A stretch of 57,365 nt of DNA from Massilimicrobiota sp. An134 (GTDB lineage: Bacteria > Bacillota_I > Bacilli_A > Erysipelotrichales > Coprobacillaceae), in NCBI RefSeq assembly GCF_002160815.1, contig NZ_NFLH01000013.1:1-57365 (forward strand), written 5' to 3'. This document shows positions 16,765 through 25,452 of this stretch, one piece after another. The notes under the pieces are model-generated. The model was not told the origin of the DNA and did not search any database. It worked only from the letters and a program-made list of their open reading frames with translations. The translations under genes were made by a program, and so were the position numbers. The first letter of the stretch is position 1. Each line of letters starts with the position of its first letter.

Positions 16765-16879
16765 ATTTGAAAAAGTTTTTTAAATATTATTGATATGATA
16801 TAATTGAAATACGTGTTTTAAAAAAGTATAAAGTATTTTTGCTTTCAATACTTATATAGTCAAGTTTGTGGAGGAAATT

Positions 16880-17272
16880 ATGAAAATAGTTAATGTTGTT
16901 GCTGCCATCATCAAAAGAGATGATCAGATATTAATTGCTAAAAGAGGATATGGAGAATTCAAAGGAATGTATGAGTTTCCTGGAGGAAAAATAGAAAAAG
17001 GTGAAACACCTGAAGAAGCATTAAAAAGGGAAATAAAAGAAGAAATGGAAGCAAATATTGAAGTTGATTCATTTATATGTCATGTTCATTATCAATATCC
17101 AGATTTTATATTGGAAATGGATTGTTATTTATGTCATTTGAAAGATGCACATATTTCATTATTAGAACATTTAGATGCAAAATGGATTCATCCTGTTCAA
17201 GAAGATATATTATGGGTTCCTGCTGATGTACAAGTTATCGAGGAAATAAGAAGGAAGGTTCACAATGGATAA
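16880..17272 (+). CDS. NUDIX hydrolase (MutT-like)
   Basis: A 130-residue NUDIX protein with a perfect Nudix box from Gly36: GKIEKGE, then REIKEE at 50-55 (pattern G-x5-E-x7-R-E-x2-E-E). The size and layout resemble 8-oxo-dGTP diphosphatase MutT. The ATG at 16880 has GGAGG 5 nt upstream. It overlaps the following helicase gene by 8 nt, so the two are translationally coupled; such NUDIX plus PLD-helicase-DUF3427 pairs recur in Firmicutes. A housekeeping role in nucleotide sanitation is less likely here than a role with the helicase, but this is inference. Confidence 0.85.
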   Translation: MKIVNVVAAIIKRDDQILIAKRGYGEFKGMYEFPGGKIEKGETPEEALKREIKEEMEANIEVDSFICHVHYQYPDFILEMDCYLCHLKDAHISLLEHLDAKWIHPVQEDILWVPADVQVIEEIRRKVHNG

Positions 17273-20069
17273 CCTTTTATTACAAGAAAGAACTAGACTC
17301 ATTTATAATGATCAACAACAAAACAAAAAGGTTATAACAGATATTGAAAATGCATTATTAGATTGTGATACATTTGATATTTCTGTTGCTTTTATAGCGT
17401 TATCAGGATTGGCTTCTATTAGAGAAACTTTACATAAATTGAAAGTTCAAAATAAAAAAGGAAGAATCATCACAAGTACATATTTAGGATTTAATGAACC
17501 TAAAATGTTTAAAGACTTATTAAAATATCCTAACATAGAGGTACGAGTATATGATGATCATCATGGTTTTCATTCTAAAGGTTATATCTTCCAAAAAAAT
17601 TCAAATTATTGGGCAATAGTAGGAAGTTCAAATTTAACACAGTCTGCTTTATCATTAAATCAAGAATGGAATGTTTATGTATCATCACATAAACAAAATG
17701 ATACAATAAAACAAATACAAGGTGAATTTGAAAATCAATGGCAAAGATCAATTCCTTTAACTCATGAATGGATCAATGAATATCAAAAAAATTATGTTAA
17801 ACCTGAAAAACATTCAATACGACATATTCAAAAAGACATTGTCCCCAATTATATGCAAAGACAAGCTTTAGCTTCATTAGAACACTTAAGACAACAAAAT
17901 CAAGATAGGGCATTGCTTATTTCAGCAACAGGAACCGGTAAGACATATCTTTCTGCTTTTGATGTTCAAAAAGTTAAACCTCGTAGAATGTTATTTGTTG
18001 TTCATAGAAAAAGTATTGCTTTGAAAGCTATGGAAACATTTCAAACAATTATTAAAGATAAAACAATGGGTATTTTTTCTGGCAATGTTAAAGAATTGGA
18101 TAAAGATTATTTGTTTTCAACAGTTCAAACTATTCATAAAAAAGAAAATAGAGAATTATTTAAACAAGATGAATTTGATTATATTATTATTGATGAAGTT
18201 CATAAAGCGGGAGCTTATACATATCAAGAATTAGTTCATTATTTTCATCCTCAATTTTTATTAGGTATGTCAGCTACACCAGAAAGAAATGATCAGTTTG
18301 ATATATATAAAATGTTTCATTATAATATTGCTTATGAGATCAGACTTCAACAAGCAATGGAATATGATCTGTTATGTCCTTTCCATTATTATGGTATCAC
18401 TGATTTAAATATTGATGGTATTAGTATAGATGATAAATCTGATTTTAATCTTTTAATTAATGAAAAACGTATTGATTATATTATTGAAAAAATTGAAGAA
18501 TATGGATATTCAGGTGAAAAGGTTCATGGTTTAATTTTTGTAAGTAGGAAACAAGAAGCTATTGAATTGTCCAATTTATTTAATCAAAGAGGTTATAATA
18601 CTATTGCATTAACTGGTGATGATAATGAAGAAAAAAGACAGGAAGCAATGGATCGCCTTGAATCTAATGATGAAGATGGCTTAGATTATATTTTTACAGT
18701 TGATATTTTTAATGAAGGAATTGATATTCCTAAAGTGAATCAAGTTGTGATGCTTAGGCCAACACAATCAGCTATTATTTTTGTACAACAGCTTGGAAGA
18801 GGATTAAGAAGAAATGATGAAAAAGATTATGTCGTTGTTATTGATTTTATTGGGAATTATGAAAGAAACTTTTTAATTCCTATAGCTTTAAGTGGAAATA
18901 CAAACTTAAATAAAGATACACTGAGACAATTTATAACTGAAAGAAATGTCTTAATACCTGGAGTATCAACAATTCAATTTGATGAAATATCTCAAAAAAG
19001 AATCTTTGAATCAATTGATCATGCAAATTTTAATGATGTTAAACTGATTAAAGAAAGTTATGTTCAATTAAAAGCTAAATTGGGCAGAATACCTCATATT
19101 AAAGATTTTGAAAAATATGGTGCTATTGATATCCAAAAGATATTTCAAAATAAGGGTTTAGGTTCTTATCATATGTTTTTAAAGAAATATGAGAAAGAAT
19201 ATGATGTTCAATTTTCTTCATTAGAAGAAAAGTATTTACAATTTATTTCATCAAAACTTTCTTCAGCTAAACGTGTTCAAGAATTAGAAGCCATTAAACT
19301 TGCTATAGAAAGAAAAGTACATGTTAATGAATATTTAAAACAACAAATGTTAGATGAATATCAAATTCAAATGCCAGAAGTGAGTTATACAACAATACAA
19401 AATATATTAACTCAAAATTTTGCAACAGGATCATCTAAAGATGCTTTTAAAGATGTTCCTATTTTGGATACTGATTGGAACATATCTCATGTTTTTCAAT
19501 CACTATTAAATAATGAAGAATTTAAAAGACAAGTATTAGAAGTCATTGATTATGGTATAGATCTATATAAACAAGAGTATAGTCAACGCTATCAAAACAC
19601 AGATTTATGTTTATATAAGAAATATACATATGAGGATGTTTGTCAGTTACTTAATTGGGAAAAGAATCTTGTTCCTTTAAACATAGGTGGATATAAATAT
19701 GATCAACATACAAATACTTTACCAGTCTTTATTAATTATGATAAGGAAGAAGATATTGCAGATACAATTAAATATACAGATCATTTTGTAGACCCACAAA
19801 CATTAGTTGCTATGTCAAAGAGTAAATTAAAACTTGGTAGTAAAGGGATGGATATATTTACTCAAGCTAAACAAAGACAAACAATAATTCATATTTTTGT
19901 TCGAAAGAATAAAGATGATAAAACTTCTAAAGAATTTTATTATTTAGGTATTGGAAATATTATAAATATCAAACAAGAATATATGGCAGATCAAATTCCA
20001 GTATGTGAAATTTTATATCATTTAGATCAACCTGTAAGACAAGATATTTATGATTATATAGTGAAATAA
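17265..20069 (+). CDS. PLD nuclease - SF2 helicase - DUF3427 protein
   Basis: A 934-residue protein. The N-terminal phospholipase-D-type nuclease domain (residues about 1-165) carries HSKGYIF with the HxK pair at 103-105 and GSSN at 120-123. The central superfamily II helicase has Walker A ATGTGKT (221-227), DEVH (310-313), SATPER (336-341) and QQLGRGLRR (motif VI, near 505). The remaining 380 residues correspond to a DUF3427-like region. The order resembles restriction-type DNA translocases with a nuclease head. The ATG is preceded by AAGGAAGG inside the NUDIX gene and overlaps its stop. The SWIM gene follows after 16 bp, making a three-gene operon. Confidence 0.87.
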   Translation: MDNLLLQERTRLIYNDQQQNKKVITDIENALLDCDTFDISVAFIALSGLASIRETLHKLKVQNKKGRIITSTYLGFNEPKMFKDLLKYPNIEVRVYDDHHGFHSKGYIFQKNSNYWAIVGSSNLTQSALSLNQEWNVYVSSHKQNDTIKQIQGEFENQWQRSIPLTHEWINEYQKNYVKPEKHSIRHIQKDIVPNYMQRQALASLEHLRQQNQDRALLISATGTGKTYLSAFDVQKVKPRRMLFVVHRKSIALKAMETFQTIIKDKTMGIFSGNVKELDKDYLFSTVQTIHKKENRELFKQDEFDYIIIDEVHKAGAYTYQELVHYFHPQFLLGMSATPERNDQFDIYKMFHYNIAYEIRLQQAMEYDLLCPFHYYGITDLNIDGISIDDKSDFNLLINEKRIDYIIEKIEEYGYSGEKVHGLIFVSRKQEAIELSNLFNQRGYNTIALTGDDNEEKRQEAMDRLESNDEDGLDYIFTVDIFNEGIDIPKVNQVVMLRPTQSAIIFVQQLGRGLRRNDEKDYVVVIDFIGNYERNFLIPIALSGNTNLNKDTLRQFITERNVLIPGVSTIQFDEISQKRIFESIDHANFNDVKLIKESYVQLKAKLGRIPHIKDFEKYGAIDIQKIFQNKGLGSYHMFLKKYEKEYDVQFSSLEEKYLQFISSKLSSAKRVQELEAIKLAIERKVHVNEYLKQQMLDEYQIQMPEVSYTTIQNILTQNFATGSSKDAFKDVPILDTDWNISHVFQSLLNNEEFKRQVLEVIDYGIDLYKQEYSQRYQNTDLCLYKKYTYEDVCQLLNWEKNLVPLNIGGYKYDQHTNTLPVFINYDKEEDIADTIKYTDHFVDPQTLVAMSKSKLKLGSKGMDIFTQAKQRQTIIHIFVRKNKDDKTSKEFYYLGIGNIINIKQEYMADQIPVCEILYHLDQPVRQDIYDYIVK

Positions 20070-20085
20070 GAAACGAGGAATAATA

Positions 20086-22098
20086 ATGAATATTCAAAAT
20101 TATTTTGCAAGACATATTTATAATAGAGGTGTTGATATCTACAATAGTGGTGGTGTTTACAATGTTGTTAAAGTGGGAAATGTATATAAAGGAAAGGTAT
20201 TAGGCAACCATGAGTATGATGTTGAAATAGAAGTTTCTGATCAACTGAAGATTACTGATATGCGTTGTACTTGTCCTTATGCTATGAAAGGTAAAAAATG
20301 TAAACATGAAGCTGCATTGCTTATAGAGCTATTTGGTAATCATTCATCTTATGATTATGATTATGATTATGACGATTACGATGACGATCATGATTATGAG
20401 GATTATGACGATGATTATGATGACTATGGCTATGATTATGATACAAAAGATGATAATTGCAGTGATATGTACCAAGGTCATGAAATTTTAGAACCCTTAT
20501 CAAAGAAATCAAAAGAAGAATTACTGGAGATCATTGGTCAAGCTCTTGAATCATCAGAAACATATCAAACCTTTTTCCATATTATAGAAGATATGCAAAG
20601 AGTCAATCATATATATCAAATGATTTATCAATATATATCATCAAATCAAATACCTCTTAGTGAAGATTATGAAAAGATATACACATCAATTCAAAACTTA
20701 CATCATTTTCATCAAGATCAATATATACCAGATTTAGCTAAAGAAGCGCTCAATCAGCTTCTTCATACATTTCCATCTTTACAATCTTATCAGGAAGATT
20801 TCTTTCATCAGATGATTCAACTAATAGATACTTATGCATCTCAAAATGAAAAAACAAGTATTTATTTTGATCTCTGTGTAAAATATAATCAATCTGTGAT
20901 TTATCAACTTATTGACAAGCTTCATCAACAAAACATACCTCTAGATGATCTTTTATCATCCTATCAACAAAAGATAAGTTCTTATCCTATTTCAACTGAA
21001 ATCTACGATAAATATCTTTATATTTTATATCACTATCAAAGAGAATCATTATCTTCTGTTATAGACACCAATAAAAACAATTTAGTATTTATTAAAGAAG
21101 CTATCAATCTTTATATGAATCATCAAGACTATCAAAAAGCCATTGATTTATGTCTCCAACAACTTCAAGAACATCCTCATCAAGATATTTATTTATTACT
21201 TCTTGATATTTATAAACAAACCAATCAAAATGAGCAAATCATTGCTCTTGCTACTGAGTTGCTTTATCATCAATATCCTGGACAAATCCAATATTATCAG
21301 TTACTTCAACAATCATATTTACCAGAAATATGGGAACACAAGAAAAAAGACATTATCCATGATTTAGAAAAGAACCAAATCAATATAAGTGAAATTTATA
21401 TACAAGAAAAAATGTATGATGCTTTATTTCAATATTTAGCTAAAAATGATGATATATTTGGTATGAAGAAACATGAAGATATTCTTTTTGAACATTGTTT
21501 AGACAACATGATTCAATATTATAGTCGCTATGTGATGAATAGTTTAAGACATACAGGATCAAGAAGTTTCTATCATGAAATGGCTGAGCTTATTCATAAA
21601 ATCAGTGAATATGATTTTGATAAAGCTTTTGATTTATCAAATCATCTGATATCGTTATATCCTAATAGACCAGCAATGATAGAAGAAATTAGAATAAATA
21701 AAGTTAAGTTAAAAGATGTGATTAGAGCTATTGAAATGACTGATCAGGATATAACTTGGTATTATCAAATATCTCACGGACAATTTATCAATATAGATGA
21801 TGATACGAATATTGCAAAAAAAATGATTGTATTGAATTCACCAGATTATATACAACTACCAGATCATTATGACATTCATGAATATCATATTATGGAAATG
21901 TTCGCCAATCAATTAAAAGATCAGCATATGAAAAGAGAACTTCAAAAGACATTAAAAGGTAAAGGAGTGTTTCGTCGCTTTAAGGATTTCATCTATAAAA
22001 ATCAATTGAACACTGCATGGCAACAATTCTTATATGAAACTCATAGAGAATTGGCTATTCAATGGTGTCATAAACATAATATAGAGTTTGTAGAATAA
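20086..22098 (+). CDS. SWIM zinc-finger protein with Asp/Tyr-rich linker and helical repeats
   Basis: A 670-residue protein. A SWIM zinc finger lies near the N-terminus (C61-x-C63 ... C72-x-H74, in RCTCPYAMKG then KCKHEAAL). It is followed by a tract made almost only of Asp and Tyr (about residues 88-120), then about 500 residues of helical, TPR-like repeats rich in Gln, Tyr and His (for example YQKAIDLCLQQLQEHP). SWIM domains bind DNA or proteins and occur with SNF2 helicases. No catalytic motif is visible. Its position 16 bp behind the PLD-helicase suggests a partner or regulator of that enzyme. The Asp/Tyr tract is encoded by imperfect GATTAT/GACGAT repeats and may vary in length. Confidence 0.8.
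   Translation: MNIQNYFARHIYNRGVDIYNSGGVYNVVKVGNVYKGKVLGNHEYDVEIEVSDQLKITDMRCTCPYAMKGKKCKHEAALLIELFGNHSSYDYDYDYDDYDDDHDYEDYDDDYDDYGYDYDTKDDNCSDMYQGHEILEPLSKKSKEELLEIIGQALESSETYQTFFHIIEDMQRVNHIYQMIYQYISSNQIPLSEDYEKIYTSIQNLHHFHQDQYIPDLAKEALNQLLHTFPSLQSYQEDFFHQMIQLIDTYASQNEKTSIYFDLCVKYNQSVIYQLIDKLHQQNIPLDDLLSSYQQKISSYPISTEIYDKYLYILYHYQRESLSSVIDTNKNNLVFIKEAINLYMNHQDYQKAIDLCLQQLQEHPHQDIYLLLLDIYKQTNQNEQIIALATELLYHQYPGQIQYYQLLQQSYLPEIWEHKKKDIIHDLEKNQINISEIYIQEKMYDALFQYLAKNDDIFGMKKHEDILFEHCLDNMIQYYSRYVMNSLRHTGSRSFYHEMAELIHKISEYDFDKAFDLSNHLISLYPNRPAMIEEIRINKVKLKDVIRAIEMTDQDITWYYQISHGQFINIDDDTNIAKKMIVLNSPDYIQLPDHYDIHEYHIMEMFANQLKDQHMKRELQKTLKGKGVFRRFKDFIYKNQLNTAWQQFLYETHRELAIQWCHKHNIEFVE
20348..20445 (+). 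repeat. Low-complexity GATTATGA-type repeat coding for Asp/Tyr
   Basis: An imperfect hexamer/nonamer repeat of GAT, TAT and GAC codons inside the SWIM gene. Slippage here would usually change the protein by whole Asp-Tyr units. Confidence 0.75.
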
Positions 22099-22129
22099 TC
22101 AAATGATTTGAATTTTATGATAATTCTTA

Positions 22130-22158
22130 TTGAAGAAAATAAAATATAGCTTTATAAT
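22130..22158 (+). promoter_or_regulatory. Sigma-70-type promoter of the candidate small RNA
   Basis: TTGAAG (22130-22135), a 17-bp spacer and a perfect TATAAT (22153-22158) give transcription from about 22165. No ORF follows on this strand before the convergent fic gene. Confidence 0.7.
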
Positions 22159-22164
22159 GACAAT

Positions 22165-22290
22165 GTCATGGATGTCTTCTTATTGTAGCCTTTAAGGCTA
22201 GTGCTGCTCCATGATATAAGTTCCCTTATTGTTTTATGGTAGGCTTTTAGCTGAATCCACGTTTCAACAATGATAGGGAACTTTTATTTT
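22165..22290 (+). ncRNA. Candidate structured small RNA, family not recognised
   Basis: About 125 nt between a good promoter and a terminator. Stem P1 pairs ATGTCATGGA with TCCATGATAT (10 bp, one G-U) and encloses a smaller hairpin TAGCC-TTTAA-GGCTA. Stem P3 pairs AAGTTCCCT with AGGGAACTT, continues as TTGTT/AACAA past an internal loop, has a large apical loop and ends in TTTTATTTTA, so it doubles as terminator. It contains no plausible ORF. It does not match the SRP, tmRNA, RNase P or 6S RNA features I know. It lies between two convergent genes, so a leader role for a downstream gene is excluded. Confidence 0.5.
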
Positions 22291-22310
22291 ATGTTTTGAG
22301 TTTTTATTTA

Positions 22311-22352
22311 GATGAAGCTTTATCTTTAGACGGAGAGAGTTTCATCTTTTTT
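22311..22352 (+). terminator. Second hairpin-plus-T-tract downstream of the small RNA
   Basis: GATGAAGCT (22311-22319) pairs with AGTTTCATC (22338-22346; 9 bp, one G-U) followed by TTTTTT. It may be a back-up terminator, or the true 3' end if the RNA is about 190 nt. Confidence 0.5.
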
Positions 22353-22385
22353 ACATATTCTAATGAAAATATTATAGGTAATATT

Positions 22386-22425
22386 TGAAAAAAGAAACAG
22401 CCCATGCAATATTGTATGGGCTGTT
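22386..22425 (-). terminator. Terminator of the fic gene
   Basis: AACAGCCCAT (22396-22405) pairs with ATGGGCTGTT (22416-22425). Read on the minus strand it is followed by TTCTTTTTTC. Confidence 0.85.
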
Positions 22426-22475
22426 CAAGCTAGATGAAAATTGAGGTAATCTATATTTTCTTCTAGACTTAATTA

Positions 22476-23231
22476 TCATTTCATTTCATTGTTATTCATT
22501 ATATCATTTAGTTTTATTGCCTTTTTTGGTTGTCGTGTCCATGTCTTTTCCTGCTGTTTGATAATAAAATTCTTGAGTGGCTGTAATTTGGAATCTACAT
22601 CAAATTTTTCAAGACAATCATAGTATTCTTTCCTATCTTCTTCATATATAATGATAGGGCTGACATTATGAATAAGCAGATAATAATTCATGATTGTTCT
22701 TCCAGTTCTTCCATTTGCATCAGCAAATGGATGAATATTTTCAAAACAGGCATGAAGGTAACTTGCCACAGTGAAAACATCTTCTCCTTCATACTCATTT
22801 ATTTCTTCGAGCAGTTCTTGAAGATCGCTTTCGACATTTTCAGGATAACTTCCTACTTCATATTTACCTGTAATATAATCATGTTTTTTGAATTCTCCTG
22901 GTCTTTCATGATTCATATCATAACGATATGAATCATATGTTCCTTTTGAAAGTTCATAATGAATCTTCTTGATAAGAGGAATACTTAAGGGTACCTTGTC
23001 AATAATTTTGTCAAGCAAAAAATGATAACAATCTTTTTGATTTTGAATTTCAAAAAGTGTCCTTAAATCTCCAGTGTAATTGGATACTTTCCCTTTTTCA
23101 AATATATCTCTTGTATCATGGTAATCTGTGTTTTGATTTTCAATTTTGTTCGAGTGATAAGCAAAAAGTATTTTAAAATCAAGTAATTGAGCTTCAAGTT
23201 CATCTTTATTTTTATAGTATATTCTATACAT
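22476..23231 (-). CDS. Fic family protein with N-terminal inhibitory motif
   Basis: A 251-residue Fic-domain protein. The active-site motif HPFADANGRTGR (167-178) is a near-consensus HPFx(D/E)GNGRxxR with Ala in place of the first Gly. An N-terminal SNKIEN at 27-32 fits the (S/T)xxxE(G/N) inhibitory helix of class II Fic enzymes, whose Glu blocks ATP. Fic proteins transfer AMP to target proteins; the target here is unknown. The ATG at 23231 follows AGGTGGTG on the minus strand. It stands alone with its own terminator. Confidence 0.9.
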   Translation of the reverse strand: MYRIYYKNKDELEAQLLDFKILFAYHSNKIENQNTDYHDTRDIFEKGKVSNYTGDLRTLFEIQNQKDCYHFLLDKIIDKVPLSIPLIKKIHYELSKGTYDSYRYDMNHERPGEFKKHDYITGKYEVGSYPENVESDLQELLEEINEYEGEDVFTVASYLHACFENIHPFADANGRTGRTIMNYYLLIHNVSPIIIYEEDRKEYYDCLEKFDVDSKLQPLKNFIIKQQEKTWTRQPKKAIKLNDIMNNNEMK

Positions 23232-23618
23232 GATATTCACCACCTAAAAATTATTATACAACAATTTTACTAAGAATTTATAGAGAAAGTTGTACTCTTT
23301 CAATCATTTTCACCTTTTCAATATAAAATATGGGAAATCTGGTTGAAAGGCATTGTAAAAATCTTATTAAGTTATTTGGATAATAAAAGGACTTCACACA
23401 TTTAAAGATAAACTAATAGGGAAATTTAATGGTAGAGAATAAACTTCACATAAAGATATTGAAGCTATCAATCATTTGTTTAAATAAAACTTTATAAAAT
23501 TGATAAAAAATTATAGATATTAAATGAATAACTTGTCTGTATTTTTATAAGTTGAATTAAAAAAAGAATAATTATTATAGAAAGAGTAGACTTAATTATT
23601 CAAAAAATAAATTATGGT
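23232..23618. other. AT-rich gap, nothing recognised
   Basis: About 390 bp between the fic start and the terminator of the AAA/PD-(D/E)XK gene. Frames are short and broken; a stretch reading HKDIEAINHLF near 23455 could be a gene remnant. It must hold the fic promoter. I see no repeat or strong structure. Confidence 0.5.
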
Positions 23619-23664
23619 AATAAGAATAAAAGACAAGCAAATTTGGTTACTATTGCTTGTCTTT
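23619..23664 (-). terminator. Terminator of the AAA/PD-(D/E)XK gene
   Basis: A 12-bp perfect stem AAAGACAAGCAA / TTGCTTGTCTTT (23629-23640 with 23653-23664); on the minus strand it is followed by TTTATTCTTATT. The stem overlaps the last codons of the gene. Confidence 0.8.
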
Positions 23665-25287
23665 GTTTCTCCATGTTATAAAAACATCTTTGCCGCAATG
23701 GGCTAATCCAATATAAATAACTTTGCCTGACATATTGGCGTCATAATGATTTTTTTGAATTTGTTGAATAGCTTGATTAGAAAGCTGTTCTATTTTTTCT
23801 TTGTTTGTTGAATATTTGAATTCCAATATATAAGAAGGTGATATTGCACTTTTTGCTTTTAGAATAATATCACAACGATCTTTTCCGGCTTCTTTATTGC
23901 TGATGATTTCATAGTCATGGGATAACCATGCACACATTCCTAGAAACATTACATGATAGCTATTTTCATTTTGCAAATCATGATAAGATGGTAATGTCAA
24001 TAAAATGTGAGTATAATAATTTTTAAAATCAATTTGATTGCCAAACAATAATGCATCGCATAATCCGGATAGATCTGTTGAAGAAATATTGAGATAATAA
24101 GAGGTTAATTGCTGAAATTCTTTTTGCACTTCTTGATTTGGAATACGTAAAATATATCTATCAATTTGCAAAGAATTTGTTTTTTCTGTTGTTAAGTATC
24201 CTGCATTAACAAATAACCCCCATAGATTAGGAGTATTACTGACTTCAAAAAAACTTGTTTCCATTTGTACGAGTGTTTCAAGTTTTCCTGTTTCAATAAG
24301 TTTTTCATATCCTTGCTTAAAAGATGTATCACATTCTTTCATCGCATCTTTAATCATTTTATTAGAGCTTGTATTGACCCAATAAGGTCTTAATTCTTTA
24401 TTGTCGATATAATTGATAATAGACCAGGGGTTATAAATTTCCATGTTTCCAATATGATAGCCATCATACATAGCTTTGACTTTATCATTCAATGAAAGTC
24501 CATAATATTCTAGCATAGCTTTTGTTTCTGTTTCTGTAAATCCGAAATATTGACTATAATGCTGATCTGTAAGAGTGCAAACAGCTGGATTATTTAAATC
24601 ACTAAAAATATTTTCTTTAGCGACTCTTTGTATGCATGTCAACATAGCATATTGCAGACTTGGAGAAGTTTTTAAGGCATTATGAAGTAATGAAGCTAAA
24701 CCGCTTTTGATATCATCATAAAATTCACCGACATGTGCTTCGATAAAAGGTGTATCATATTCATCTATAAAAACCATAACTTTTTGATGGTAATATTTTT
24801 CCATCCTTTTCATTAAAAAATCTAATGATTCGCTTATCGTATTTAAGCTATTATCATGAATTAAAGCATCAACAATTATGTTATAACGACTTTTTTCAAA
24901 TTTAGACATATTAGAAAATACATGTTCATTTTTTTCATAAATATCTTGTAAAGTTGTTTTTATTGATAAAATAAATTGTTCTTTATGACCTTTAGCATTA
25001 GCAAAAGATATAAAGATGGTTGGATATTGATTTATGTATGATGCATATTCTGTTTGCATAATCTTTGTATTTTTGAATATGTCTTTTGAATTTTTGGTTA
25101 TATCAAAAAACTCAGCCATCATAGACATATTGAGAGTTTTACCAAAACGTCTTGGTCGTGTAATTAAGGTTACAGTCGTTTTTCTTTCGAGAAAATCTTT
25201 AATCATTAAACTTTTATCTACATTATAATAATTTTCAGATATAAGTTTATGATAATCCATGACTCCAATAGGTAAAGCCTTTTTCAT
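23650..25287 (-). CDS. AAA-ATPase-like / PD-(D/E)XK nuclease protein
   Basis: A 545-residue protein of the AAA-ATPase-like plus PDDEXK family common in gut bacteria. The Walker A-like RPRRFGKT is at 44-51, Walker B in VFIDEYDTPF, and the C-terminal nuclease-like motif in DRCDIILKA then ILEFKY (Asp ... Glu-x-Lys). The function is unknown; many genomes carry many copies, some in conflict or mobile contexts. The ATG at 25287 with AAGGTG upstream is used; the frame stays open for 31 more codons, but without a ribosome-binding site. It is divergent from the primase-helicase gene. Confidence 0.85.
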   Translation of the reverse strand: MKKALPIGVMDYHKLISENYYNVDKSLMIKDFLERKTTVTLITRPRRFGKTLNMSMMAEFFDITKNSKDIFKNTKIMQTEYASYINQYPTIFISFANAKGHKEQFILSIKTTLQDIYEKNEHVFSNMSKFEKSRYNIIVDALIHDNSLNTISESLDFLMKRMEKYYHQKVMVFIDEYDTPFIEAHVGEFYDDIKSGLASLLHNALKTSPSLQYAMLTCIQRVAKENIFSDLNNPAVCTLTDQHYSQYFGFTETETKAMLEYYGLSLNDKVKAMYDGYHIGNMEIYNPWSIINYIDNKELRPYWVNTSSNKMIKDAMKECDTSFKQGYEKLIETGKLETLVQMETSFFEVSNTPNLWGLFVNAGYLTTEKTNSLQIDRYILRIPNQEVQKEFQQLTSYYLNISSTDLSGLCDALLFGNQIDFKNYYTHILLTLPSYHDLQNENSYHVMFLGMCAWLSHDYEIISNKEAGKDRCDIILKAKSAISPSYILEFKYSTNKEKIEQLSNQAIQQIQKNHYDANMSGKVIYIGLAHCGKDVFITWRNKDKQ

Positions 25288-25452
25288 TGTTACACCTTCT
25301 TTCTTGTTATAAGTATAACATAAATGCCACTTTATCAAAACAAATTCTTTTCTTTGAATATTATGGAAGTCGATATACAAAATACTTATTGTGTTTTATT
25401 TCTTTTAATGAGAAAATATATGGTAGAAAAAGTAAATAATGAGGATATTATC

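Noticed and set aside
20321-20512. Minus-strand ORF rich in His and Asn
   Set aside because: It is the complement of the Asp/Tyr repeat of the SWIM gene and has no ribosome-binding site.
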